NCBI GenBank assembly: GCA_022419385.1
Contig: JAJUBI010000005.1
Coordinates: 620,001 to 684,000 of the forward strand
DNA: 64,000 nt
Direction of reading: 5' to 3'
Source of the DNA: Paraconiothyrium sp. Pb-2020
Lineage: Eukaryota > Ascomycota > Dothideomycetes > Pleosporales > Didymosphaeriaceae
The position numbers and the translations under genes are program-made. Positions 54,020-64,000 of this stretch are shown piece by piece (the stretch's first letter is position 1; each line of letters starts with the position of its first letter). Below the pieces are notes generated by a model. It had not been told where the DNA came from. It made no database searches and saw only the letters and a program-made list of their open reading frames with translations.

Positions 54020-55074
54020 ATGGTAAGCTTGGAGACGCAGAGCGTTGTTTTGAAGTCCTAACAATCACGGCAGCCTACACTCAAGGACTTCTTTTATACG
54101 CAATACTTTGCCAGAATTCCCAAGCCCACCGCTTCTTTCGCGCAGAAGACCGTCATTGTCACAGGTGGAAATCGCGGACTTGGCAAAGAAACAGTGAAGC
54201 ACATTGTTCGCCTGGGGGCCAACAAGGTCATTATCGGCTGTCGCAATGAGCCCCACGGTCAAGACGCAAAACGAGAGATTGAAACCATCACGAAGTGTAA
54301 AACCAATACCGTGGAGGTTTGGGAACTCGACATAGAGTCGCCTACTTCAATCCGAAGCTTCGTTGAGCGCGCCAATCAATTATCTCGGTTAGATGTCTTG
54401 ATCAACAATGCTGGTATCGCAGCCCTCAACTTTAAGGTTGTCTACAATACAGAACGTACACTTGCCGTCAACAATATTGGGACCTTCTTGCTCGCTTTCC
54501 AGCTCGTTCCGAAACTGAAGGAGACCGCTCGCAGGTACCAAGTAACACCAGTCATGACTACCGTGACTTCCGCCATGTACGATGCCGCCAAATATCCGGA
54601 GAACCATGGAGACGATCTATTTGGTTGGTTTGAAGATCAGTCGCATGTGAACAAGTTCAACCAGTGAGTACATTTCGAGCCTCATCACCATGGCCCCCGT
54701 GGAATTAACCCGTGAATCCAGATACAATTTATCCAAACTGTTGCAGATATACACACTCAGAAAGTTGGCCGCCATCGTTGATCCACCCACGACGACCAAT
54801 GCATACCCGATTGTTATCAACTCCATGGATCCATGTTCGCAAATCAGGCCTGGGAAGCGACGTTACAGGTGCCATCAAAGTTGCCCATGGCATCTTCAAA
54901 TCCCTCACCGCTCGCACAACTGGAGGAGGGATCACGCCTTGCGTAAAGGCTGCGTCAGCAGGTCGGGAAACACACGGCCTCTATATGCGTACCGGTGCCG
55001 TGCAAGAATATGACGCGGTAGCGAAGATGGAGAAGAGGGCTACGTATGTCTGGAATCACTTTGCAAAAACTTGA
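54020..55074 (+). pseudogene. short-chain dehydrogenase (SDR), frameshifted near the C-terminus
   Basis: Exon 1 is only the ATG at 54020-54022, followed directly by GTAAGC. Exon 2 is 54074-54663 and exon 3 starts at 54722. Exon 2 holds the cofactor motif TGGNRGLG, LINNAGIA and the strand TTVTSAMY. Exon 3 starts with the catalytic YNLSK. The protein resembles retinol-dehydrogenase-like NAD(P)-dependent SDRs. In exon 3 the frame is lost between about 54834 and 54846. The upstream frame reads INSMDPC and the conserved continuation (SGLGSDVTGAIKV, then VWNHFAKT) is one frame over, running to the stop at 55074. Two missing T bases in TT/T runs would explain it. The active site is intact, so this is a recent lesion or an assembly error. 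Confidence 0.75.
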
Positions 55075-55417
55075 AACGCTCCAGCCGGGCATCATGCACA
55101 ATTTGGAATAGGATACTGAACTGTCTTTTCGGACTCTAGGTGGATCAGACACACTCTGTGCGAGCATGTCATAGTGAGTAAATTGACTTAAGAGCGCGCG
55201 TGTCCTATATCTTTCACTTAGTACTTATGTAATTGATCGCAACGTCGTCACTGACAACTTTGGGCTCTCACTTTGCGTTTGCAGGCGTTTGCCGAAGTGA
55301 AACCTTCCAGCACCTTGGTAGCTATGAAAAATCTGTCACTTTGAGCCGCCTCTCCAGAAAACCTACCTCCAGTACTGTGAGGTTTTTAACAAGCTAATTC
55401 TTTCTTTGCTCCAAACC
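55075..55417. other. intergenic
   Basis: About 340 bp between the SDR and the first BTB gene. Nothing recognised. Confidence 0.35.
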
Positions 55418-56211
55418 ATGCCGTCGGTACCGACGTCTCTCTCAAAGCCTAACGCCCAAGCAAAAACAAGATCGCTTGCAGTATGTATCTGAAACTCTAC
55501 CGCTATTAGACAGCGTAACTGACGGGTCTTAGACTGTTCCATTCGGGAGCGCTCGCGGATGTGACACTGCGCATTGCCGAGAAGGGCGAAATCCTGGCTC
55601 ATAAAGCCGCTCTTGGGCCGAGTCGGACGTACTGAGAAAGCTGTTTGCTCAACAAAGTACCGTGAGTACCAATGTATGACGCATCCGATCTTTTAGAGCT
55701 AAAGTTCAACAGTATGATGCACATGTCGTTATTAATCTACCGCCGATAACTCGATGGACGCACTCAGAGCCTTCGTAAGCTTCTGCTATTGCGGAACCTA
55801 TTCGCGGGTACCTCCATTTCGGCCGGCCACTCCCCAAGAGAAAATGGAGCTTCACTTCAACATCATGCCTTGGCTAAAACCTACAACATCATCTCACTTT
55901 GTCATCTCACTTTAGACCGAATCGTCCGCATTGGCAAAGAGCAGCACGATGGTGACCATGGCAGGACGCTTGACTACGCCAAACAGCTGCTGGACCATAC
56001 CGAAGCAGGCATCCGACAAGCCGGTATCAAAATATTGAACGACTTTGTGGAGGAAGTAGCGCTTGGATACAGAACGTCTGATGCCTTCGGGAAGGCGATC
56101 ATGGCAACTCCGGACATAATCAAGCTTCTCTTGGCCGCCATCTACAGTAAGGCGCACGCGAACGGTGCGGAAATAGAGCCGCTTGTTGATAGTAGCGAGG
56201 CTCAGGAGTGA
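55418..56211 (+). pseudogene. BTB/POZ protein relic (paralogue 1)
   Basis: The first exon-like piece runs from ATG 55418 to 55480. After a GTATGT...CTTAG intron the BTB core is readable: LFHSGALADVTLRIAEKGE, ILAHKAALG. One base is missing near 55618; the next frame continues SDVLRKLFAQQST. A second break follows, then MDALRAFVSFCYCGTYSRV, another shift near 55862, and ALAKTYNI followed by an open frame to 56211 ending in GAEIEPLVDSSEAQE. At least three frame changes make it a pseudogene in this assembly. Unlike its two neighbours it has no cysteine-rich tail. The remains of the intron position just before the LFxSG strand match the other two paralogues. Confidence 0.75.
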
Positions 56212-56710
56212 TCCTTGATTCTTGCCTTTGATCTCCCTAAAAGTTAGCCTACAGAAGCCCTCTGACATTGGGCTGTCAGAAAAGATGACTTCTCTGGTCA
56301 GAACTACTCGATTGAGTATCACAGTTGGGCGAAACTTTCTCTGATAGTATTTCGACGGGCATGATTGAAATGGCTAGTAGAATCACAAATGGCGATTTCA
56401 TACATCCTTACCCTCTAGTAGTAGAGATGTTCTAGATTTCTATTCCTGTTACCATACCGAAGATCCGCATTGTGACCTCCAAACGTTGCTCTTGGCGTTT
56501 TAGTTCTGCAAATTAAGCTTGATCATATTATCATTCGCTTCAATGTAGCGAGTCTCGATCTTGGCTTTCCTACCCGATTTCTTTCACCTTCACCATCACC
56601 TTCGCTTAGCATGATACTTCGCTTGCTGCGTCCACCACAGTCGTTCGACAACCTTCGCTGACCTCGTTGGACTCTTATCCCCTCAAAAACCCTCCGCGAC
56701 CTTGGAGTCA
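56212..56710. other. intergenic
   Basis: About 500 bp, AT-rich in part, containing the promoter of BTB paralogue 2. Nothing else seen. Confidence 0.35.
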
Positions 56711-57955
56711 ATGGAAGCCGCCATGTCTGCCGGTATCATGGTTGCCGCTGCAGGGCAGGAAATAAAGTCGGATTCCAAACACTTCTACGCCGAGTGAGTT
56801 GAAGCTGCCATCTTGAATTGCTGCCAGAGTGCTGAAACAGGCCCCAGGCTCTTGAAGACGGGAATGTTCTCCGACCTGACCCTCGAAGTGGCCGGTGAAA
56901 AGCTCAAGGGGCATTCCATCGTCCTGGCCGCGAAATCGCCCGAGTTTGCTCGGCGCATCGCAGAAGCGAAAGAGGTAAGCAAGTGGGAGGCATGTCATCC
57001 ATGAAAGAGAATTACCATGGCAACGACTAGAATGTACACTGCGAGCACCATCCTCGATATAGCCTCAATGGAAATCGTCAAGAGCGCCCTCTCGTATTGC
57101 TACACCGGATCCTACGCCGTTCCAGGCTCGATGCCCGGCAATAATCCTGTCGGAACCATCTACCAGGTTCGACTGCATGCGGTCATCTATATGTTCAGTT
57201 GTTGTCACAAAATCGCGGGACTTTCAGAGTATTCTCTCGAGGCGTTCACCACGACAGCGACGCAACGCCTTCAAGATCCTGAGACGAAGAAGGCCTGCCA
57301 AAAAACCATCAAGGATATTCTAAGCTCCGGAGGTTCAACGCTTGTCTACAATTCACAATTTATGGAGACTGTCTCGCAGCTTGATGGCTTCGATCTAATT
57401 GATGAGTCGTCTACCTGGGGGGAAATCAAACATCTCCTCGAATATACCGCAAAGTCAGGCGACAACACCTCTAACCTCATCGATACCGAAGGAAAGATTC
57501 ATAAGTTCTCAGTTTGGAACTGTTCTCGTTGCAAGACCGCTTTCAAGGTCGATCGGCTTGATAATTCCACACTGCCTGAGCCATGCGATAGGCAGTGTCC
57601 GTACTGTCCGTCTGATACTGGACGTCTAAAGCAATACCTCCCAGCCCCACTGAAAATGATACATTTTCGGCCATTCAAAAACCCTCTAGCTAGCCAAGGG
57701 GTCGCAATCACGCTGTGGCAATGCACGTGCGACATTGTGTGGCAGACTGATCGTGTGCAGACTCGAAAACTCACGTTGGCCCACTGCTTGCAGTGCTCTG
57801 GTGGAAACGGCAGAAATTATGGATACCCAATCGATGTGAAATGGACCTGCATTAAATGTGAAGCTGTCTGGCAGATGAATACGAGGAATCATTCCTGCAA
57901 GCTAAATCAGTCAACGAAATTGGAATCTTGCATCTGTTGTCCAGAAACGATTTAG
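56711..57955 (+). CDS. BTB/POZ protein with three zinc-ribbon-like motifs (paralogue 2), possibly broken
   Basis: Exon 1 is 56711-56793 and exon 2 is 56848-56974, joined in phase 2: KHFYAE then LLKTGMFSDLTLEVAGEKL, GHSIVLAAKSPEF. The frame of exon 3 (57032-57955: MYTASTILDIASMEIVKSALSYCYTGSY...) is one base out with the GTAAGC donor at 56975 and the CTAG acceptor at 57030, and no in-phase alternative gives a normal intron. The C-terminal ~150 residues carry three Cys pairs-of-pairs: WNCSRC...CPYC, WQCTC...CLQC and WTCIKC...CICC, each with a W after the first pair (WQT, WQM), like zinc ribbons. BTB proteins often serve as Cul3 adaptors or transcription cofactors; the zinc part may bind nucleic acid or protein. 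One base lost or gained, or an assembly error, is likely. Confidence 0.65.
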
Positions 57956-58504
57956 GCAGTCTTGGAAACACGCTTCCTAAGTGGGAGCCTGACCGGGAGC
58001 CATACACTCTTGACTCTATTTGGATTGTGTCAATAATGGGGTCTTGAGTCTGAAGGTGGGAACTTCTACATTCTATGTGTTCTAATCGATTCAGATAATG
58101 AGAGTCTATCTTCCACGCAAACTTACGCAATCACAACTACTCAGGACATGTCCTGTATGCTTCTTCTTGATGTCATCGTGCACATGAAGGGCATCTTCAT
58201 GTGCAGATCAAGAGGTGGCTCCTTGTACATAACCCCTGGCAAAAGCGGCGATTAAATTTGTTCATCTAGCCATTAACGCCAATCTTTTCGCCTTCTATCC
58301 TGTTACCATCCATTTACAGAACAGTATTTTGGACTCGATCACTTACTTAAACCTTCACGTGGCATCACAGCTTTTGCAGAAAAGCAAGTGAAGGCAGGAA
58401 AGGTCTGCACCTGGCAATCAGTCTCTTACCTTACATAACACTGTTTGTATTCCGTCTATAAAGCCTTATCAATCTGTCTAACTTCTGTCCCTCGCACTCT
58501 TCTC
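57956..58504. other. intergenic
   Basis: About 550 bp with the promoter of BTB paralogue 3. It contains a short imperfect palindrome around ATGAAGGGCATCTTCAT near 58185-58201. No gene. Confidence 0.35.
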
Positions 58505-59868
58505 ATGTCGAGTCTATCGAAGCGCGTCATGGCGCCAGGACAGCAGTACAGCGACATGGCACCACCGAAAGACTTCAACAAGCAGCAAGTACTCACGCAA
58601 ATTCCCATAATCGCGGAGGATGTTGGGTGAGCTGATTCATTCACAAGGATCAGACACTGACAGTGAACCGCAGCCTCTTCGAAACCGGCCTGTTCTCTGA
58701 CGTCACCCTGGTCTATAAGCAGAAGCACACTATCGAGTTGCACTCCACACTCTTAAAGTCTAAATCCACGTGGTTTGCAGAGCATTGTAATGGACGGACA
58801 CTCGAATGTGACGAAACGTTTGCCGCAAGCGAATTCAAAATATTCGATAGGTTGTCCGGCTCGTGCAAGCGTCACGGCGACAATGCAGATGCAGCCTGCG
58901 CACTCTGGAAGATTTTTGTCACAATCCTGTCATTCTGCTATACAGAAACATACACTATTCCAATGACACCAGAAGATTCCTATACGGTCGGTACCAATAC
59001 TGGGTGCCTGTTGCATATACGCATGTACGAATTGGCAAAGAAATACGGTGTCAAGGATATGCTACCGTTGGCTGCGAAAGGCTTCGCCGCATTCGCAGCG
59101 AGGTTCCTGACTGAGAAACCGGACCGTCTGATTCATTGCATCAACTATATATACGATACAATCGGTTCGGACCACGAAGATACACTCGTAGTCGAGGCAA
59201 GGAAGATTACGAAGCGCCTTGCTGACAACATGGACGATAGCTTCCCAGCTGACATCTTCCTGGAAGCCAGGAAACACCAGATCAGAGACAAGATGCCGAA
59301 AGCGGGCGTGGAACTGCTAAATAGCGGGTACAAGCTAAAAATGCCATCTTCCTTTGACTTCTCGCCTCAGTCTATGGGATCTCGATCAGCTACAGCCAAC
59401 GAAGGCGGAGATTCAGCACTTAATGCAAATGACAGGATGACTTGCTTCCGTTGCCGCACGACTGCACCTGTCAAGGACACCCGTCTCTGTCGAAAGTGCA
59501 TGGATATGCCCGTTCTGGGGTCCACCCTAACCTCTGCACCCAAGCACCAACAGAAGACTGATGAGCTATGGGGACCACCATTGGCTGGCAAACGTTACAC
59601 ATTTCAAGCAGGTATGACGTGCACATTTTGGGCATGTATCGGGTGTCACAGGATATGGCAAGGCCAGGGACTACGCCAATCAGACATCGAGATGAAGGAA
59701 TGTTCGGCTTGTGACCCAGAGGATAGGTATAACTATGCCAGAGACAGGTATTGGGTGCGAAGGATACATTGGAAATGTGGAAGGTGTTTGACGGTATGGG
59801 TAGCACACGCTTTCGAACGCAAGAAGATGGACGACATGGACAAGTGCGTATACTGTCCTAATGAATAA
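58505..59868 (+). CDS. BTB/POZ protein with three zinc-ribbon-like motifs (paralogue 3), intact
   Basis: Two exons: 58505-58626 and 58674-59868 (GTGAGC donor, CGCAG acceptor, phase 2); 439 codons, 438 residues. The BTB domain at ~42-165 starts LFETGLFSDVTLVYKQKH, then HSTLLKSKSTWF, then a long insert before FVTILSFCYTETYTI and YELAKKYGVKDM. A helical BACK-like linker spans ~165-270. The C-terminal region has three cysteine clusters: CFRC...CRKC (~298-316), CIGC...CSAC (~362-386) and CGRC...CVYC (~409-435), with aromatic residues after the first pair (RIWQG, TVWVA). The architecture is shared with paralogue 2, whose cysteine spacing is similar. I know of no standard BTB class with this tail. 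The compartment is unknown; there is no signal peptide or membrane span. Confidence 0.82.
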
Positions 59869-60409
59869 GCGTGGAGAGATGGTATACCAGGGCGATCAAG
59901 ATTGCAATGATGTCACTCGATCAGGCTGAATGAGGCGAGCCTGCTCATATGGATCTCAGGCAGTGGACTCAACGGGAATATTTGTTACTGAGTAACGAAC
60001 AAACACGAGCAGCAGCACACTACTTAGGTTTTCTAGCTGCATTGTGATTGCGAGAAAAGTCTTCTTAGAAATCAAGTCAGTATACGTTTTTCAACGAACA
60101 TAAATGGATAAACTATGTCGTCCATTTCTTGATCGGATAAGCCTTAACTATACTGCAGCTTTGTCGTCAGGTGGGACTCGGGCGTTTCTTCACTTACATA
60201 TGCCCACTCCGTGAAAGCAGTATTCAGCAAATTGTTGATGTACCACTTCTCCACGATTGCATCGCAAACGCCCCATTCAGAAACCATCATGACCTACACC
60301 GGCAAGTTGGTCGTGATGCCCCACAACTACGGAGTCTCTGAATTGCGAGTTCAAGGCCATCAGCTAATTATCGGGACTATCATTTCATTTCATCTACTTC
60401 CTATGTGCC
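59869..60409. other. intergenic between convergent genes
   Basis: A 540 bp stretch. A 75-codon frame at 60211-60438 (+) overlaps the end of DBP9 and has no recognisable content. Confidence 0.35.
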
Positions 60410-62368
60410 CTATTTCTTCCCCTTACCCCTTGCGTTGAACGTCTTTAGTGGATCAATTTTGCCATTCCTGCCACGCACAACCTTCTTCCCCTTGCCCTTA
60501 ACGAACCTCCTCTTCGGTTTGTCCAAAGCCACGAACCCGATATCTTGCGGTTTTCTTCCACCAGGAAGCAGGTAATCAGGCACTGTGCATGCAGTCAGTC
60601 GCTACCGTGATGAAGTTTGAACAGTGTACAGAGAACATACCATGCTTAAGATGAGGCTGAATGCGCGCCGGGTGGTTCAAGGTCTGATCATGCCTGAGGT
60701 GCTCCAATTCCTCTGGGTTCTCCTCGAAGTATCTGGACAACTTTTGCGACTTTGTGAGCTCCATTCGGATCTCCTTGATGCGCGCCTCGCGCACAGCGAT
60801 CCTTGTCACCGCCCTCAGCGCGTCTGCAAAGCGGTAACGGAACGGCTCTAGCCTCTGCATGTCGAAACTCCAGTCTTCAATCTTCTGGCCTGGTTTCTGG
60901 TGCTTGTCGATCTTCTTCAGGACCTCCTCGTCGTTTTCTGAGCCAGCGAAGGTAGTGCTCTTGTGCTTACGGTATTGATCCTTGGGTATCATGAAGGAGA
61001 TGGCAGTGCCACTCTTGCCAGCGCGGGCAGTTCTGCCTATCCTGTGGAAATATGCGCGATATGTTGACGGCAAATCGAAGTTGACTACGCAGCTAAAAGC
61101 AAGTCAGTACTTGGTTTGTGGGAAGGGTCCCTTTGTAACAAGGGACGACCTTTTAGAGTCGGGCGACTGACCTAACGTCACGAAAATCAATACCGCGCGA
61201 GACTCCAGAATCCGACTTGCCGCCTTCGAGCTTGGCTTTCTTCTTCCGCGGGCGAGATTCTGGTTCCGAATCTTTGGTCAACGCACCTACCAACTCGGTG
61301 TCATCCGAGGTGATCAGAATGTTGTATATGTTCTTGTTGAACTCTTCCACGATATGAAGCCGCGATGCTATACAATGTTAGTATTGCAAAGTGGAAGGAA
61401 CATGATCAGACGCAAATATACTTACCAAGAGGGAGTTCACTATTTAGCACGCAGCTCTTGATTGCGAACTGCTCCAGGAATAGCTTCAACCGGTAACTGC
61501 GATCTGTGTCTCCCACGAAAACGATTGTCTTCCCGCGGATAAGCTGCAACTTGAACAGAGAGTATGCCAGCAGGAACTTGTCTTGCTCGGCACATGGAAT
61601 GACGTATTGTTTGACCAATTGCGCATCTTTCTCAAGGTCGTCCAGCTTCAATATTACCGGGTCGCGGCAGAAGAGCGCTTGTACAGCTTCGACATCGGTG
61701 CTGAGCGTTGCGCTCATGAGGTAAATCTGGACACCTTTGGGCATGTTCTGCGACACAATCTCCAGATCGTCCTTGAAGCCGTAACCGAAAATCAGATCAG
61801 CTTCATCGACAACGAGTGTGGCCAGAGATTTCAATGACAGCGCTCCAATGTTCGCGGCCGCCCGCGCGGGTGTTGCTACCACAATGTCAGGAAGCTCGGC
61901 AAGCTTGGCCCGCTGGACAACGTCTGATTCTTTGCCTGCCAAATTTTGGACTCGCACATCTTGACCACAGTAGGCCGCGAGCCTCACAGCCAGTCTCGAA
62001 ACTTGCAGAGCGAGCTCTTTCGTCGGAACGAGTATGAGAGACGACGTAACGCGCTTCTCTGTGCGACGAAGTATCTTGTCAAGTATAGGGAGCAGGTACG
62101 CTGCCGTCTTGCCGGTGCCGGTACCAGACCTGGCCAGTATATCTTTCCCCTCCAGCGCTAACGGTATAACCTTCTCTTGTACAGTTGTTGGCGAAGACCA
62201 TTTCTGGTTTCGAATGCCTTGGAGCAAGCGGGGTTCGAGGCCGAACGACGAAAATGTAGGTTTCTCGGTCTCTTCCTTGGGAGCATCGTGCTTCTTTGGT
62301 GTTGCGGACGGTGACGACGGCTCAGAAGCCTCTGGGACATCGTGCGCGTTCAGCTTTCGCTTCGACAT
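60410..62368 (-). CDS. DBP9: ATP-dependent DEAD-box RNA helicase Dbp9
   Basis: Four exons: 62368-61426, 61367-61172, 61092-60641, 60582-60410; 588 codons, 587 residues, all introns GT-AG. Q-motif region FSSFGLEPRLLQGI...TTVQ, motif I SGTGTGKT, Ia PTKELALQ, motif II DEAD (VVDEADLIF), motif III SAT (LMSATL), motif V RGIDFRDV split by intron 2, motif VI HRIGRTARAG. A lysine-rich insert (RPRKKKAKLEGGK) before motif V and a basic C-terminal tail (RRFVKGKGKKVVRG) are typical of Dbp9. In yeast Dbp9 acts in the nucleolus in 60S subunit assembly and 27S pre-rRNA processing. It is a housekeeping gene, so its integrity amid broken neighbours is informative. Confidence 0.95.
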
Positions 62369-63097
62369 GGTGTGCGTACTGCGGTGTAGCGCGATTGAGG
62401 TCGCGGGTAACGCACTGGGTGGGTGCGTGTCCAAATCGGTGGTGGCTCTGTTCGTGTATCCGTTACAGGGAACCGATTTCTTGCGACTGGGAAAACTTCG
62501 AACGGTGGCAGAATTGAGGCCTACAAGTTTGAAGTCGCTGCTCACAAAAAAGTTCATGGCCAGGGTCTTTTCCAGTTAGCGCGGCCCCGCCACGGGTCTT
62601 GGCACTCCACGCGCCGACCGCCAAGACTCGTGCCTCGCTTTTCCCACGAGTGTCGTTCGTCAGGCTAAGTCCGACACCTCGATGTCTGTTTGTCTTTTTA
62701 ATGAATTGTTGACTGGAACTACATTGGTCGTTGGGCCAAAAGTGCTGTTAATCCGTTATCCGCTTTGAAGATAGAACGTTTGGCGTCCTGGGCCATTTGT
62801 TTACGTATAGGACAGTCTTTTGGTCCTACACGAGTCTTTATGTCCGAGTATAACATTCACTCCTAACGTCACATCCCATGTGCCGACTTTCTCACTGTCG
62901 AGTTAGATGTATTATTCTTTATCGACACTCGGAACGGCAGCACTGGCCGCACCGCCACAACGGGCGGTTGTGTAGAGGCTGTGTGCTTACGGTATAGGGG
63001 TCAGGCTTCAGATGTACTAACGTGTACAAGATCTTAAAGCATTGACGACCGCCTCAATCGCCATAAATGTTTCCGTCCATATTGCTAATGATCCAGC
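62369..63097. other. intergenic, divergent promoter region
   Basis: Promoter of DBP9 and upstream sequence of the HET relic. No gene, repeat or RNA recognised. Confidence 0.35.
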
Positions 63098-64000
63098 ATG
63101 TCAGCCAAGCTACGTGACCTTCGTAAAGCATCCGAGCCTTCGCCGAGAAAACCTTTCGATTACAATTGGCTCGACAAGCGACCAATACGTGCTCACGTGC
63201 CTGTTATTCGACTACTACACGTTGTCTATGGGCCGTCAGATGACCCAATTGCAATTCGACTAGGCTGGCACTTCGGCTCGGTTTCTACATCACGAAGGGG
63301 TCTGTTAACGAAAGGGTCTCGAAGCCAAGATGTCACGGATATCGATGTGTCTCGTATACATGGGCAATCCCGATTTGCAACATCAGATTCTTATCCACAG
63401 CCACCCTTTCATGGTCCGTGAGAACTTGTATCGGTTTCTGCGTATGGCCCGTGAGCGATTTCAGGATCAGGCACTCTGGATCGACGCCATATGCATCAAT
63501 CAGGACGACGTATCGGAGAAGAACCACTAGTTCCAGCGCATGTCGTCAATTTACAGTGCCGCAAAGGAGGTGCTCATCTGGCTTGGAGAGGAAGGCGATT
63601 TGACCGGAACGTTTCAATGGCTCAACGAGGGTGACTGGAGGACCTGGCATCATGCACACAGGCCTATTTATGAGAGGATGTCGCTGATCTGCTCCAATGT
63701 ATATTGGAAACGTACATGGATTGTACAGGAAGTACTTCTGGCGCAGATGGCACGCTTGTTACACGGGCTCCTCGAGGTGCCTTTTCGCAATTTTTGCACA
63801 GCGCTGGCTCTGTCAGAAACTCATTCACTTTCCGCTCCTCTGCAATTCAGCAGAATCGAAAATGGTGGCACTTCGCTCTGGAACCTTCTCCGATTATACA
63901 GGGGCTCTCAATGCTTCGACAAAAGAGATCGTATCTTTGCAATCCTTCCACTTACCCATGATGGATCAGCATTCCCTGTCGATTGTCAAGAGGGTGGTTA
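63098..64000 (+). pseudogene. HET-domain (heterokaryon incompatibility) gene, broken and cut by window end
   Basis: The N-terminal piece reads FDYNWLDKRPIR and GPSDDPIAIRL in one frame. The HET motif (YRCVSYTW) is in a second frame near 63340-63363, and GNPDLQHQI, FMVRENLYRFL and LWIDAICINQ are in a third from ~63361 on. One missing G in the ATGGGC run would join the second and third. TAG at 63528-63530 interrupts the conserved stretch EKNH-stop-FQRMSSIYSAAKEVLIWLG, where a glutamine is expected. The same frame is then open to the window end and keeps family features (WKRTWIVQEVLLA, SQCFDKRDRIFAI). In fungi HET-domain proteins trigger cell death on fusion of unlike strains. Several lesions make it non-functional here. 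Confidence 0.8.

Noticed and set aside
1..64000. tRNA, rRNA, CRISPR, telomere repeats or a polyketide/peptide synthase core
   Set aside because: I scanned by eye for GGTTCGA-type B boxes, repeated spacer arrays, TTAGGG runs and synthase motifs and found none that held up.

Overview
The window is nuclear DNA of a filamentous ascomycete (Pezizomycotina). Gene content suggests a dothideomycete-like fungus, but the exact lineage is inferred and not proven. The evidence is short GT-AG introns of about 45-60 nt with CTAAC-like branch sites, two Zn2Cys6 regulators, a HET-domain relic, F-box and BTB paralogues, a spherulin-4 family gene and a GH29 fucosidase. I see no tRNA, rRNA or CRISPR, and no polyketide or peptide synthase core gene.

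Layout. 0-3.4 kb: gene-poor, with a decayed kinase-like relic, then the leader of a HAL-type protein kinase (3.5-5.6 kb, +). 7.4-13.7 kb: a spherulin-4 family gene and an eight-exon ABCC transporter (both -). 14.8-17.2 kb: a secreted alpha-L-fucosidase (+), followed by the decayed C-terminal end of an MFS sugar transporter. 18.5-23.2 kb: a very large disordered protein (-), divergent from an epoxide hydrolase (24.1-25.3 kb, +). 25.9-30.1 kb: two F-box paralogues (-). 31.7-42.1 kb: four + strand genes (GMC oxidoreductase with a GPI-like tail, Zn2Cys6 regulator, zinc-less quinone oxidoreductase, multi-exon membrane protein). 42.6-46.6 kb: two divergent coiled-coil genes, one with five 34-residue repeats. 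46.9-53.6 kb: nucleoside permease, beta-lactamase-fold hydrolase and a second Zn2Cys6 regulator (all -), with a MITE-like element between the last two. 54-60 kb: a frameshifted SDR and three BTB genes, at least two of which encode C-terminal zinc-ribbon motifs. 60.4-62.4 kb: an intact DBP9 RNA helicase (-). 63.1-64 kb: a broken HET gene running off the end.

How the genes relate. Housekeeping genes (kinase, DBP9, probably the large disordered protein) alternate with accessory blocks. Two blocks pair a Zn2Cys6 regulator with oxidoreductases or hydrolases (31.7-38.1 kb and 48.5-55.1 kb) and could be small catabolic or detoxification clusters; this is inference from adjacency. The last 10 kb is rich in broken genes. 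Several lesions are single-base indels and could be assembly errors. Others are substitutions, including TAG codons where glutamine is expected and a 3' splice site ending in AT instead of AG.

Exon boundaries were worked out by hand from splice consensus and phase. Where a total length is given, the exon lengths sum to a whole number of codons. The most unusual content is the BTB plus three-zinc-ribbon family (55.4-59.9 kb), the repeat-built coiled-coil protein (44.1-46.6 kb), and the regulator whose zinc cluster depends on a non-consensus acceptor (51.3-53.6 kb).
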